Positions 17,652-25,858 of a stretch of DNA of 43,527 nt are shown in pieces (the first letter of the stretch is position 1; the number at the start of each line of letters is the position of its first letter). The stretch is from HGM11368 sp051883415. Lineage in GTDB: Bacteria; Bacillota; Clostridia; Christensenellales; UBA3700. The translations under genes were made by a program, and so were the position numbers. Under the pieces are notes generated by a model. That model ran no database searches and was not told the DNA's origin. It saw only the letters and a program-made list of their open reading frames with translations. The stretch lies in the NCBI GenBank assembly GCA_051883415.1, contig JBJETR010000042.1, positions 1 through 43,527 on the forward strand. The letters are read 5' to 3'.

Positions 17652-18518
17652 ATGTCGGAAAAAGCAAACAAAGTATTTAGATTTCTTATGAAACTTGCAA
17701 GGATTGGCGCAGTATGCTCGATACTTTTTATTGTCATCAGCATTGCTTGCCTCTTTATTATTGGTATGGAACCGAGATATAGTGATGAGTTGTCATATCA
17801 CGATTTGACAAGTGAGATAGAGGAGAATTGCATATTAGATTTTTGCGAAGATATTGACGACAATAATATTATCGACCAAGACGAATATGGTAGAATACTT
17901 ATATCTTCGGGCAATATCGCCGAGCGAAACTCTATCGCTACGCAAGACACCGTAGTGGCATATATGGTTTTGTTGCCCTCGGGTGGTTATCAATACTTCA
18001 AGCATCTACCTAACGTGTACTATTTAGTAACGTGCGAAGACAACACCGACACCGAAGAGTTTAGGCAATTCTTGAGTGACAATCATTGGGGCGAAGAACT
18101 GTCCGCAACGATAGACCAATACGTGTCTTTCGGCTATCCTTATCACTTGATGGATAGAGAGTTGCTCGATACCCACGAGGGCTTCAAATACTATGATTAC
18201 ATAGATGATGCATACGACTACGTCAAGCAAAATATATGTGCCGACATAGTACAACTCAACACTATCCCAAGTTACAAAGATTACAAGTTGATGAGCGCCT
18301 ATATCAATAAGGACGACGGCAATCTCTACGTGGTTATAAGCGACTGCAACGACCTTGACAATATCACTTATTCCAACTATCTCATCAGGTACGACCACTT
18401 CCGCGAGGACTTGGAGAGTATCAAGGAGACAGTCGATTGGGTTAACGAATGCAAGATTTTTGATAAAGAATGGAACTGCATATACGAACAATGTATGGAT
18501 GCGATACGTACATCCTGA
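17652..18518 (+). CDS. Membrane-anchored protein of unknown function, partner of the HEYGH protein
   Basis: A 288-aa protein with a basic N-terminus, one membrane segment (about residues 16-38, GAVCSILFIVISIACLFIIG) and a highly acidic, Tyr-rich extracytoplasmic domain with no family I recognise. AAGGTGA precedes the ATG. It lies 16 bases behind the HEYGH gene and before a shared terminator, so the two are almost certainly one transcript. Its position after a toxin-like gene makes an immunity or receptor role possible, but no sequence motif shows this. Confidence 0.6.
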   Translation: MSEKANKVFRFLMKLARIGAVCSILFIVISIACLFIIGMEPRYSDELSYHDLTSEIEENCILDFCEDIDDNNIIDQDEYGRILISSGNIAERNSIATQDTVVAYMVLLPSGGYQYFKHLPNVYYLVTCEDNTDTEEFRQFLSDNHWGEELSATIDQYVSFGYPYHLMDRELLDTHEGFKYYDYIDDAYDYVKQNICADIVQLNTIPSYKDYKLMSAYINKDDGNLYVVISDCNDLDNITYSNYLIRYDHFREDLESIKETVDWVNECKIFDKEWNCIYEQCMDAIRTS

Positions 18519-18566
18519 CGTACTAAATTACGCAAAAGTGACGTATATTAGACTACATTGAGAGTG

Positions 18567-18594
18567 TCCCCGCGCAAGTTGTGGGGATTTTTTT
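18567..18594 (+). terminator. Intrinsic terminator of the HEYGH module
   Basis: TCCCC and GGGGA arms, extended by GC/GT pairs, followed by seven T. Confidence 0.8.
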
Positions 18595-18613
18595 GCAATT
18601 TTTTCAAAAACTA

Positions 18614-18642
18614 TTGACAAGTGACAAATAGCGACATATAAT
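18614..18642 (+). promoter_or_regulatory. Consensus promoter of the metal-efflux operon
   Basis: TTGACA (18614-18619), 17 bases and TATAAT (18637-18642). Confidence 0.85.
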
Positions 18643-18645
18643 ATC

Positions 18646-18671
18646 AATAGTTGAACAGTTATTCAACTATT
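18646..18671 (+). promoter_or_regulatory. ArsR/SmtB-type operator
   Basis: A perfect inverted repeat with 10-base arms (AATAGTTGAA and TTCAACTATT) around CAGTTA, directly over the expected transcription start. The TGAA-N6-TTCA core is the type bound by SmtB/CadC-like zinc or cadmium repressors. The repressor at 18700 is the obvious ligand, so the operon should be autoregulated and released by metal. Confidence 0.75.
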
Positions 18672-18699
18672 TGTTAAATAAAGGGAAGGAAGTATATCA

Positions 18700-19062
18700 A
18701 TGGAAAAATTTAACGAAGAAGAAGTATGTCAATGCTCTCACGTGCACGACGAGGCGGTAGCCAATGCTTTGAGCCATATGCCTGACGAGGACAATCTCTA
18801 CGAAGTAGCGGAGCTCTTCAAGGTATTCGGCGATAGCACGAGGGTGAGGATATTGGCGGGACTATTCAGTCAAGAGATGTGCGTATGCGACATTGCCTCA
18901 TTGCTCGGCATGACCAAGTCGGCTATATCGCACCAACTTAGGGTGCTCAGACAGACCAAGCTCGTCAAGAGCAGAAAGAGTGGCAAAGAGGTCTTTTACA
19001 GTTTGGCAGACGACCATATCAAGAGCATTTTTGCCCTTGCAATAGAGCATATCAACGAATAA
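18700..19062 (+). CDS. ArsR/SmtB-family metal-responsive repressor
   Basis: A 120-aa winged-helix repressor. The N-terminus has possible metal ligands (CQCSHVH). The winged-helix core carries FKVFGDSTRVRIL, the CVCDIA segment and the recognition helix MTKSAISHQLRVLR. The last helix has the spacing D..H...H..E (DDHIKSIFALAIEHINE) expected for an alpha-5 zinc site. Together these suggest a CadC/ZiaR-like sensor of Zn/Cd/Pb. It leads the operon, behind a palindromic operator. Confidence 0.9.
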   Translation: MEKFNEEEVCQCSHVHDEAVANALSHMPDEDNLYEVAELFKVFGDSTRVRILAGLFSQEMCVCDIASLLGMTKSAISHQLRVLRQTKLVKSRKSGKEVFYSLADDHIKSIFALAIEHINE

Positions 19063-19086
19063 AATTACACTCAAAGGAGAAAAACT

Positions 19087-19302
19087 ATGAAAAAAGTATA
19101 TCGTGTCAACAATCTTTGTTGCGGTAATTGTGCAAGAAAAATAGAAGAAAAGATATCCGCTTTGGACGGCGTAGAGGAGTGCAGACTCAACTTTATGACT
19201 TTGCGTCTTACCATAGTCAGCGAGGACGGCAGAGAGGACGAAGTATTGGTTGGCGCCAAAAAAATCGCCAAAAAGATAGAGCCGGAGTGTGAAATAGTAT
19301 GA
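19087..19302 (+). CDS. Stand-alone heavy-metal-associated (HMA) domain protein
   Basis: A 71-aa ferredoxin-fold metal-binding domain with the motif NLCCGNCARKIE in loop 1; CxxC is present, preceded by an extra Cys. In many CadA ATPases this domain is the N-terminus of the pump. Here it is a separate gene whose stop overlaps the ATPase start by four bases (ATGA), so the two should be made in equal amounts. It is probably a metallochaperone-like delivery domain. RBS AAAGGAG. Confidence 0.85.
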   Translation: MKKVYRVNNLCCGNCARKIEEKISALDGVEECRLNFMTLRLTIVSEDGREDEVLVGAKKIAKKIEPECEIV

Positions 19303-21155
19303 CCAAACAGCAAAAGCAACTTGCGAGAATTATCGTTGCGGTGGTTTTGCTTGCCGTTATGATGATACTCACGCATTTTGTTGAGGTGGGCGCCATTATA
19401 GAGGCTTTGTGCTATCTTGTTGCCTATATTCTCGTAGGTATAGACGTCGTTTGGCGAGCAGTCAGAGGGATATTTAGAGGACAATGGCTGGACGAAAACT
19501 TTTTGATGACTGTAGCAACAATAGGTGCGTTTATCATAGGCGACTACGCCGAAGCCGTGGCGGTAATGGCATTTTATCAAGTGGGCGAGTATTTTCAAGA
19601 CAAGGCAGTCGGCAAAGCTCGCAAGTCGATAGGCGATCTTGTCGCCGTGCAGAGTAATACAGCCACCGTGATACGTGACGGCGAGTACGTCATCGTAGAT
19701 AGCGAAGAAGTGCAGATAGGCGATATGCTACTCGTACGCAAGGGCGAAGCAATACCCGTGGACGGCGTGCTCAAGGACGAGTACGCAATGCTAGATTGCA
19801 AGGCTTTGACGGGCGAGAGCGTGCCCGTTGACGTGGTTCGTGACGCCGAGGTGCTCAGCGGTAGCGTCAATTTGGGTGACTCCTTCGTCATGCAAGCCAC
19901 CAAAGTCTTTGAAAATAGTACCGTAGCCAAGATTTTGGAATTGGTAGAAAACGCCTCCGACAAAAAGGCAAAGACGGAGAAATTTATCTCCAAATTTGCC
20001 CGCATCTACACCCCCGTAGTAGTGGGGCTTGCGGTGCTCATATCGATTATTCCGCCACTTGTGGACGGAGAGTGGAAGACTTGGGTTATCCGCGGACTTA
20101 CCTTTTTGACGGTATCGTGTCCGTGTGCCCTCGTCATATCCATACCGCTGACCTTCTTTGCGGGCATAGGCGCTTGCTCGTCATGCGGGGTGCTGGTCAA
20201 GGGTAGCAACGTCTTAGAAACACTAGACAAAGTGCAAGTAGTAGTGTGCGACAAGACGGGCACGCTCACCACGGGCGAGTTTGGCGTAATGGCGGTAGAA
20301 CCTAAGGACAAAGCCGAGCAAATTCTTGCTATTGCAGGGCAAATCGAGAGCGTGAGCAACCACGCCATTGCTAGGGCAATAACCAAGGCAAGCGGACAAA
20401 ATTCTTGCGATTGGCAGGTGCAAGAGATAGCCGGCAAAGGAATGTTGGCTCATAAGGAGGGGCAAACCGCCGTAGTAGGCAAGCTATCGTTACTTGCCGA
20501 GCAAGGCGTGACGGGACTACCTCAAGAGGAAAACGTTGGCGAAATATTCGTAGCCATAGACGGCAAATTCTTGGGTAAAATCGTCGTCAAAGACACTATC
20601 AAGTCCAATGCCAAGCAGTTCGTAGACGACGTGCACGCCTATAGTATCACCGTGGTTATGTTGACGGGTGATTCAAAGTATTCCGCTACACAAGTGGCTG
20701 CGGCGGTGGGTGTGGACGATTGTAGATATTCATTATTGCCTGCCGACAAGGTGGAAGAAATGGAAAAGATTGCCTCGGGCGGCAAGGTCGTAGCCTTCGT
20801 GGGCGACGGCATCAACGACGCCCCTTCGCTTATGCGTGCCGACGTAGGTATAGCCATGGGTGGAATAGGTAGCGACAGTGCGATAGAGAGCAGCGATATA
20901 GTGCTGGTGCACGACGACCTTGGCGCAATAGTCAAAGCCAAGAATATCTCTCACAAGGTGACGGGTATTGCCCGACAAAATATCATCTTTGCCTTGGTTG
21001 TCAAGGCGTTGGCATTGATTTTGTCGGCGCTGGGCTTGGTAGGCATGTGGATAGCCGTCATTGCCGACGTAGGCGTGGCTCTGGTCGCTATCGCCAACGC
21101 TATGAGAGCGGGAGGAGTAGTCGGTAAGTCGTCGAGAACCCTCCAATCGACGTGA
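19299..21155 (+). CDS. cadA: P1B-type heavy-metal-exporting ATPase (Cd/Zn/Pb type)
   Basis: A 618-aa metal efflux pump lacking its own N-terminal HMA domain (see the 71-aa gene before it). Visible are the actuator motif TGES, the metal-binding membrane motif CPC (Cys274-Pro-Cys276), the phosphorylation motif DKTGTLT (Asp318), and TGD and GDGINDAP in the ATP-binding/hinge region. The C-terminal membrane helix ends in D.GVALVAIANAMR, typical of Zn/Cd ATPases. The usual nucleotide-binding SEHP motif is SNHA here (His355-Ala356), so the proline is replaced. Confidence 0.93.
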   Translation: MTKQQKQLARIIVAVVLLAVMMILTHFVEVGAIIEALCYLVAYILVGIDVVWRAVRGIFRGQWLDENFLMTVATIGAFIIGDYAEAVAVMAFYQVGEYFQDKAVGKARKSIGDLVAVQSNTATVIRDGEYVIVDSEEVQIGDMLLVRKGEAIPVDGVLKDEYAMLDCKALTGESVPVDVVRDAEVLSGSVNLGDSFVMQATKVFENSTVAKILELVENASDKKAKTEKFISKFARIYTPVVVGLAVLISIIPPLVDGEWKTWVIRGLTFLTVSCPCALVISIPLTFFAGIGACSSCGVLVKGSNVLETLDKVQVVVCDKTGTLTTGEFGVMAVEPKDKAEQILAIAGQIESVSNHAIARAITKASGQNSCDWQVQEIAGKGMLAHKEGQTAVVGKLSLLAEQGVTGLPQEENVGEIFVAIDGKFLGKIVVKDTIKSNAKQFVDDVHAYSITVVMLTGDSKYSATQVAAAVGVDDCRYSLLPADKVEEMEKIASGGKVVAFVGDGINDAPSLMRADVGIAMGGIGSDSAIESSDIVLVHDDLGAIVKAKNISHKVTGIARQNIIFALVVKALALILSALGLVGMWIAVIADVGVALVAIANAMRAGGVVGKSSRTLQST

Positions 21156-21180
21156 CGACACACCTCGATAATAAATGTTT

Positions 21181-21203
21181 TTTCGCCCCAAAACGGGGCG
21201 AAA
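21181..21203 (+). terminator. Stem-loop after the metal ATPase gene
   Basis: TTTCGCCCC and GGGGCGAAA arms around AAAAC. The stem is strong, but no clean T-run follows, so termination here is uncertain. Confidence 0.4.
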
Positions 21204-21309
21204 TTGCTATTATTTGAGCATTTTTGCTTGCATATTATTGGCATAACGACTGCAAAAAATAATAATAGGTGGTTTTTTGGGAAATTTGTGCTAAAATGTC
21301 GCAATAGCC

Positions 21310-21338
21310 TTGACATTTTTTTATACTTATTTTATCAT
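21310..21338 (+). promoter_or_regulatory. Promoter of the ilv operon
   Basis: TTGACA (21310-21315), 17 bases and TATCAT (21333-21338). The short leader carries AGGAG before ATG 21365. No T-box or leader peptide was seen. Confidence 0.6.
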
Positions 21339-21364
21339 ATTATGTAAGTAAATTAGGAGTAATT

Positions 21365-23023
21365 ATGAAAATCAACGGTTCTCAAGTTATTGTCGAAACG
21401 CTTATTGAGCAAGGCGTAGATACCATTTTTGGCTATCCGGGTGGTTCGGTACTCAACATATACGACGCTTTGTATCTCAACAGCGAGCGTATTACTCACG
21501 TTATCACTGCTCATGAGCAAGGCGCTGCGCACGCGGCAGACGGCTATGCAAGAGCAACGGGCAAGGTGGGCGTTTGTCTTGCTACCTCGGGCCCGGGAGC
21601 TACCAACCTCGTTACGGGTATAGCTACGGCGTATATGGATAGCGTGCCAATGGTTGCCATTACAGGCAACGTCGGTCAAAGTTTGATAGGACTAGATTCT
21701 TTCCAAGAAGTATATATTGCAGGCATAGTTATGCCTATCACCAAGCACAGCTTTGTCGTCAGGAACGTGGACGAATTGCACGAGACTTTGAGAGAAGCCT
21801 TCCGCATTGCTATGAGTGGCAGACCGGGACCTGTGCTCGTGGATATTCCTAAGGACATCACCGCCGCAATGACGGAGTTTACACCTATGCCTAAGGTAGA
21901 GCCAACCCCTGCCAAGGCACCCGACGCCAAGTCTATCGAGCAAGCCGTAGAGCTCATCAATCAAGCTAAGAGACCTGCCGTTTTGTTTGGCGGTGGCGTA
22001 GGACTCAGCGGAGCGGAGAAGGTGCTCCTCGAGTTTATCAACAAGGCAGAGATTCCTGCTTGTCACACCCTTATGGCTGCGGGCGTTTTGGGCTACGGCG
22101 AGAGACTCAATCTCGGACTCGTAGGCATGCACGGCTCTATGTCGGCGGGCAAGATGCTTGCTAATGCAGATCTTGTCGTTGCCATAGGCACTCGCTTTAG
22201 CGATAGAGTAGCCACGGACAAAGAGCACTTTGCCACCAAAGCTACAATCATACATATCGACATAGACGCTGCGGAAATCAACAAAAACGTACCGTGCGAT
22301 TGCGCTGTCATAGGCGACGTCAAGGACGCTCTCAACGCTATGCTCCCTAATATCAACGAGGCTAAGCACCAAGAGTGGCTTGCGCAGATAGCCGAATGGA
22401 AGAAGTTTGACTACAAGCCTAAGAATATCGAGGGCGTGCTCAGACCTCACCAGGTTATGCAAGCAATCAACGAGGCAATCGGCGAAGACGGCGTTATCGT
22501 CACCGACGTAGGTCAACACCAGATGTGGGCTGCTCAATACGGCAAGAGGGTACAACCTCGTTCCTTCCTCACTTCGGGCGGTCTCGGCACTATGGGCTAC
22601 GGATACGGAGCGGCTATCGGTGCGCAGTATGCATTCCCTAATCGCAAGGTTGCACTATGCACGGGCGACGGCTGTTTCCACATGAACCTCAACGAGCTCT
22701 GCACCAGCGTCAAGTATAATTTGCCTATAGTCACCGTCGTATTCAACAACCAAGTATTGGGTATGGTAAGACAATGGCAGACTCAATTCTACGGCAAGAG
22801 ATATTCTTCTACGACTCTCGAGAGAGCGACCGACTACGTGGCGCTTGCCGAGGCATTCGGTGCGGTAGGATTTAGAGCTACGACCTTAGAAGAGTTGCAA
22901 GAGGCGCTCGCTAAGGCTTTTGCTACGGGCAGACCTTGCGTTATCGATGCGGTAATCGACAGGGACGAAAAGGTATTGCCTATGATTCCCGCAGGCAAGA
23001 CCATAGACGAAATTATTATGTAA
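21365..23023 (+). CDS. ilvB: Acetolactate synthase, catalytic (large) subunit
   Basis: Condenses two pyruvates to acetolactate, or pyruvate with 2-ketobutyrate, for valine/leucine/isoleucine synthesis. The 552 residues show the three-domain ThDP enzyme: catalytic Glu region (HEQGAAHAADGYAR), the FAD/central domain, and the C-terminal ThDP motif GDGCFHMNLNELCTSVKYN. No regulatory subunit gene (ilvN/ilvH) follows; ilvC comes 27 bases later. The subunit may be encoded elsewhere, or the enzyme may be insensitive to valine. Confidence 0.93.
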   Translation: MKINGSQVIVETLIEQGVDTIFGYPGGSVLNIYDALYLNSERITHVITAHEQGAAHAADGYARATGKVGVCLATSGPGATNLVTGIATAYMDSVPMVAITGNVGQSLIGLDSFQEVYIAGIVMPITKHSFVVRNVDELHETLREAFRIAMSGRPGPVLVDIPKDITAAMTEFTPMPKVEPTPAKAPDAKSIEQAVELINQAKRPAVLFGGGVGLSGAEKVLLEFINKAEIPACHTLMAAGVLGYGERLNLGLVGMHGSMSAGKMLANADLVVAIGTRFSDRVATDKEHFATKATIIHIDIDAAEINKNVPCDCAVIGDVKDALNAMLPNINEAKHQEWLAQIAEWKKFDYKPKNIEGVLRPHQVMQAINEAIGEDGVIVTDVGQHQMWAAQYGKRVQPRSFLTSGGLGTMGYGYGAAIGAQYAFPNRKVALCTGDGCFHMNLNELCTSVKYNLPIVTVVFNNQVLGMVRQWQTQFYGKRYSSTTLERATDYVALAEAFGAVGFRATTLEELQEALAKAFATGRPCVIDAVIDRDEKVLPMIPAGKTIDEIIM

Positions 23024-23050
23024 TCTAAACATTTATTGGAGGATAAATAA

Positions 23051-24046
23051 ATGATTAAAAAATATTATGATACAGATTGTGATCTCAAAGTTCTTGACGG
23101 CAAAACCGTAGCAGTTATCGGTTTCGGCTCCCAAGGACACGCTCATGCAATGAACCTTGCAGAAAGTGGCGTCAACGTAGTAGTTGGTTTGCGCCCTGGT
23201 AGCAAGCACGAAGAAAAAGCTAAGAAAGCAGGACTCAAGGTTATGCCTGTAGCAGAAGCAGCTAAGGCAGGCGACTTGGTAATGATGCTCGTTCCAGACG
23301 AACTTTGCGCAGATATCTACAACGAGCAAGTTGCTCCATATATGAAAGACGGCGACGTGCTCATGTTTGCACACGGTCTTTCTATTCACTTCAACCTCAT
23401 CAAACCGGCTGCCAATATCGACGTAATCATGGTTGCTCCTAAGGGACCTGGTCACACCGTTCGTAGCCAATACGTAGAGGGCAAGGGCGTTCCTTCCCTT
23501 ATCGCTATCCAACAAGACTACACCGGCAAGGCAAAAGATTACGCTTTGGCTTACGCAAGCGGTATCGGTGCAGGCAGAGCAGGTATCTTGGAGACCACCT
23601 TTAGAGAAGAGACCGAGACCGACCTCTTCGGCGAGCAAGCAGTTCTTTGCGGCGGCGTAACGGAATTGATGAAAGCAGGCTTCGACACCTTGGTTGAGGC
23701 TGGTTATGCACCTGAGATGGCATACTTCGAGTGTATCCACGAGATGAAGCTTATCGTTGACCTCATCAACAGCGGCGGCTTCGGCAAGATGAGATATTCT
23801 ATCTCCAACACTGCAGAATACGGCGACTATCGTACCGGCAAGAGACTCATCACCGAGGCTACTCGTAAAGAGATGAAGCAAGTACTTAGAGAGATTCAAG
23901 ACGGTACTTTCGTAAGCGAATGGATGACCGAGAACAAGAGCGGTAGATGCGCTCACTTCCTCGCAACCCGTCGTCTCGAAGCAGAGCATCCACTTGAGAA
24001 AGTGGGCGCAGAATTGCGTGAGATGATGAGCTGGCTCAAGAAATAA
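23051..24046 (+). CDS. ilvC: Ketol-acid reductoisomerase
   Basis: Converts acetolactate or acetohydroxybutyrate to the dihydroxy acid. A class I enzyme (331 aa) with the Rossmann motif VIGFGSQGHAHAMNL, a GLRPGSK loop suited to NADPH, and the knotted C-terminal domain containing ETETDLFGEQAVLCGG and E/H metal ligands. Codon use is strongly biased toward the preferred set, suggesting high expression. AGGAG-type site before ATG 23051. Confidence 0.95.
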   Translation: MIKKYYDTDCDLKVLDGKTVAVIGFGSQGHAHAMNLAESGVNVVVGLRPGSKHEEKAKKAGLKVMPVAEAAKAGDLVMMLVPDELCADIYNEQVAPYMKDGDVLMFAHGLSIHFNLIKPAANIDVIMVAPKGPGHTVRSQYVEGKGVPSLIAIQQDYTGKAKDYALAYASGIGAGRAGILETTFREETETDLFGEQAVLCGGVTELMKAGFDTLVEAGYAPEMAYFECIHEMKLIVDLINSGGFGKMRYSISNTAEYGDYRTGKRLITEATRKEMKQVLREIQDGTFVSEWMTENKSGRCAHFLATRRLEAEHPLEKVGAELREMMSWLKK

Positions 24047-24057
24047 AGGCTATTTTC

Positions 24058-24082
24058 AAGTCGCCCTATCATAGGGCGACTT
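24058..24082 (+). repeat. Perfect inverted repeat after ilvC
   Basis: Two 12-base arms, AAGTCGCCCTAT and ATAGGGCGACTT, separated by one base. No T-run follows, so it is more likely an mRNA-stabilising or processing hairpin than a terminator. Confidence 0.6.
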
Positions 24083-24133
24083 GACATATATCCATATAGG
24101 AATTACGGCGTTTAGCCACAATAAAATGGTCGG

Positions 24134-24162
24134 ACACAATACTAAATAGCTATTGTGTTTTT
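24134..24162 (+). terminator. Terminator-like hairpin just upstream of ilvD
   Basis: ACACAATA and TATTGTGT arms around a nine-base loop, followed by TTTT, ending about 25 bases before the ilvD start. It could reduce or regulate read-through from ilvC to ilvD. Confidence 0.55.
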
Positions 24163-24186
24163 GCATTTTTGACAAAAGGAGTATTT

Positions 24187-25851
24187 ATGACACTTAGAAG
24201 CAGATATTTGACCGAAGGTGCAGAGACTGCGCCACAGCGTTCATTGTTGTATGCGTGCGGTTTTACTAAAGAAGAATTAGAGAGACCGCTTATCGGTATC
24301 GTTTCGGCTCACAGCGACATCGTGCCGGGACATATCAATCTTGACAAGATTACCGAGGCTGTCAAAGCGGGGGTAAGACTTGCGGGCGGTACGCCTATAA
24401 TGGTGCCTTCAATCGGCGTGTGCGACGGTATCGCAATGGGACATATCGGCATGAAGTATAGTCTCGCTTCGAGAGAACTCATTGCCGACAGCGTAGAGAC
24501 AATGACTATGGCTCATTGCTTTGACGGATTGGTGCTAGTACCTAACTGTGACAAAATCGTACCTGGTATGGTAATGGCAGCGGTGAGAATGAATATTCCT
24601 GCCGTAGTAGTTAGTGGCGGTCCTATGATGGCGGGACTTGTAAACGGTTGCGAAGTGTCGCTGTCTAAGATGTTCGAGGCGGTAGGAGCACGCAAGGCGG
24701 GCATTATCGACGACAAAGAACTTCTTGATTTCGAGCAAAACTGCTGTCCTACTTGCGGTTCTTGTAGCGGTATGTACACCGCCAACTCTATGAACTGCCT
24801 ATGCGAGGCGATAGGTATCGCACTCCCTGGCAACGGAACAATACCTGCCGTATCCAGCGCAAGAATTGCACTTGCCAAGCATGCGGGTATGGCTATCATG
24901 AACCTTGTCAACAAGGATATTAAAGCAAGGGATATCATCAACGAAAAGTCCATTCGCAACGCACTCGCTTGCGACATGGCTTTGGGATGTTCTAGCAACA
25001 GCGTATTGCACCTTTTGGCTATTGCCAACGAGGCAGGCTATCCGCTTGACCTCAACGTTATCAACGAAATCAGTGCCAAGACGCCTAACCTCTGTCATCT
25101 TGCACCTGCGGGACCTACCCACATGCAAGACCTCAATCAAGCAGGCGGCGTGCAAGCCGTACTCAGCGAACTCAAGCGTGGCGGCTATATAGATTGCAGC
25201 GCAATCACTTCTACGGGCAAGACCTTGGGCGAAAACCTCGAGGGTATAGAGCTCAAAGAGTATAGCACTATCAAGTCGATTGACAATCCTTATTCTGCCA
25301 ACGGCGGTATCGCAATTCTTTGGGGCAACATTGCCAAGAATGGTTGCGTAGTCAAGAGAAGTGCCGTAGCTCCTGAGATGCTCAAGCATAGCGGACCTGC
25401 ACGTGTATTCGATAGCGAAGACGACGCTATCCAAGCTATCTACGGCGGACAAATCGTTGCGGGCGACGTGGTAGTCATCAGATACGAAGGACCAAAGGGC
25501 GGACCTGGCATGAGAGAGATGCTCAATCCTACCTCCGCACTTGCGGGCATGAAGCTTGACAAGAGCGTAGCACTCATCACCGACGGTAGATTTAGCGGTG
25601 CCAGCCGCGGTGCGTCTATCGGTCACGTAGCTCCGGAGGCGGCTATGGGTGGAGAAATCGGACTCGTTCAAGAGGGCGATATCATCACTATCGACATTCC
25701 TAACGGAAGCGTCAACGTAGCCGTAAGCGACGAAGAAATGGAGCAAAGACGAGCAAAACTCGTTATGCCTGAGCCAAAAATTAAGACAGGCTGGCTGGCA
25801 AGATATTCAAGAATGGTCACGAGTGCCGACAAGGGCGCAGTGCTCAAATAA
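24187..25851 (+). CDS. ilvD: Dihydroxy-acid dehydratase
   Basis: Dehydrates dihydroxy acids to 2-keto acids with an iron-sulfur cluster. The 554 residues include the cluster cysteines in NCDK and CPTCGSCSGMYTANSMN, plus the C-terminal GRFSGASRG motif. ATG 24187 is preferred to the upstream in-frame ATG because AAAGGAG lies directly before it. ilvA follows after seven bases. Confidence 0.95.
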   Translation: MTLRSRYLTEGAETAPQRSLLYACGFTKEELERPLIGIVSAHSDIVPGHINLDKITEAVKAGVRLAGGTPIMVPSIGVCDGIAMGHIGMKYSLASRELIADSVETMTMAHCFDGLVLVPNCDKIVPGMVMAAVRMNIPAVVVSGGPMMAGLVNGCEVSLSKMFEAVGARKAGIIDDKELLDFEQNCCPTCGSCSGMYTANSMNCLCEAIGIALPGNGTIPAVSSARIALAKHAGMAIMNLVNKDIKARDIINEKSIRNALACDMALGCSSNSVLHLLAIANEAGYPLDLNVINEISAKTPNLCHLAPAGPTHMQDLNQAGGVQAVLSELKRGGYIDCSAITSTGKTLGENLEGIELKEYSTIKSIDNPYSANGGIAILWGNIAKNGCVVKRSAVAPEMLKHSGPARVFDSEDDAIQAIYGGQIVAGDVVVIRYEGPKGGPGMREMLNPTSALAGMKLDKSVALITDGRFSGASRGASIGHVAPEAAMGGEIGLVQEGDIITIDIPNGSVNVAVSDEEMEQRRAKLVMPEPKIKTGWLARYSRMVTSADKGAVLK

Positions 25852-25858
25852 GGAAAAT

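Noticed and set aside
21181..21203. Standard intrinsic terminator after the metal ATPase
   Set aside because: The stem is strong, but no T-run follows, so it is listed only with low confidence.
23033..23989. 318-residue minus-strand frame opposite ilvC
   Set aside because: It arises from ilvC's codon bias; its translation shows no recognisable domain.
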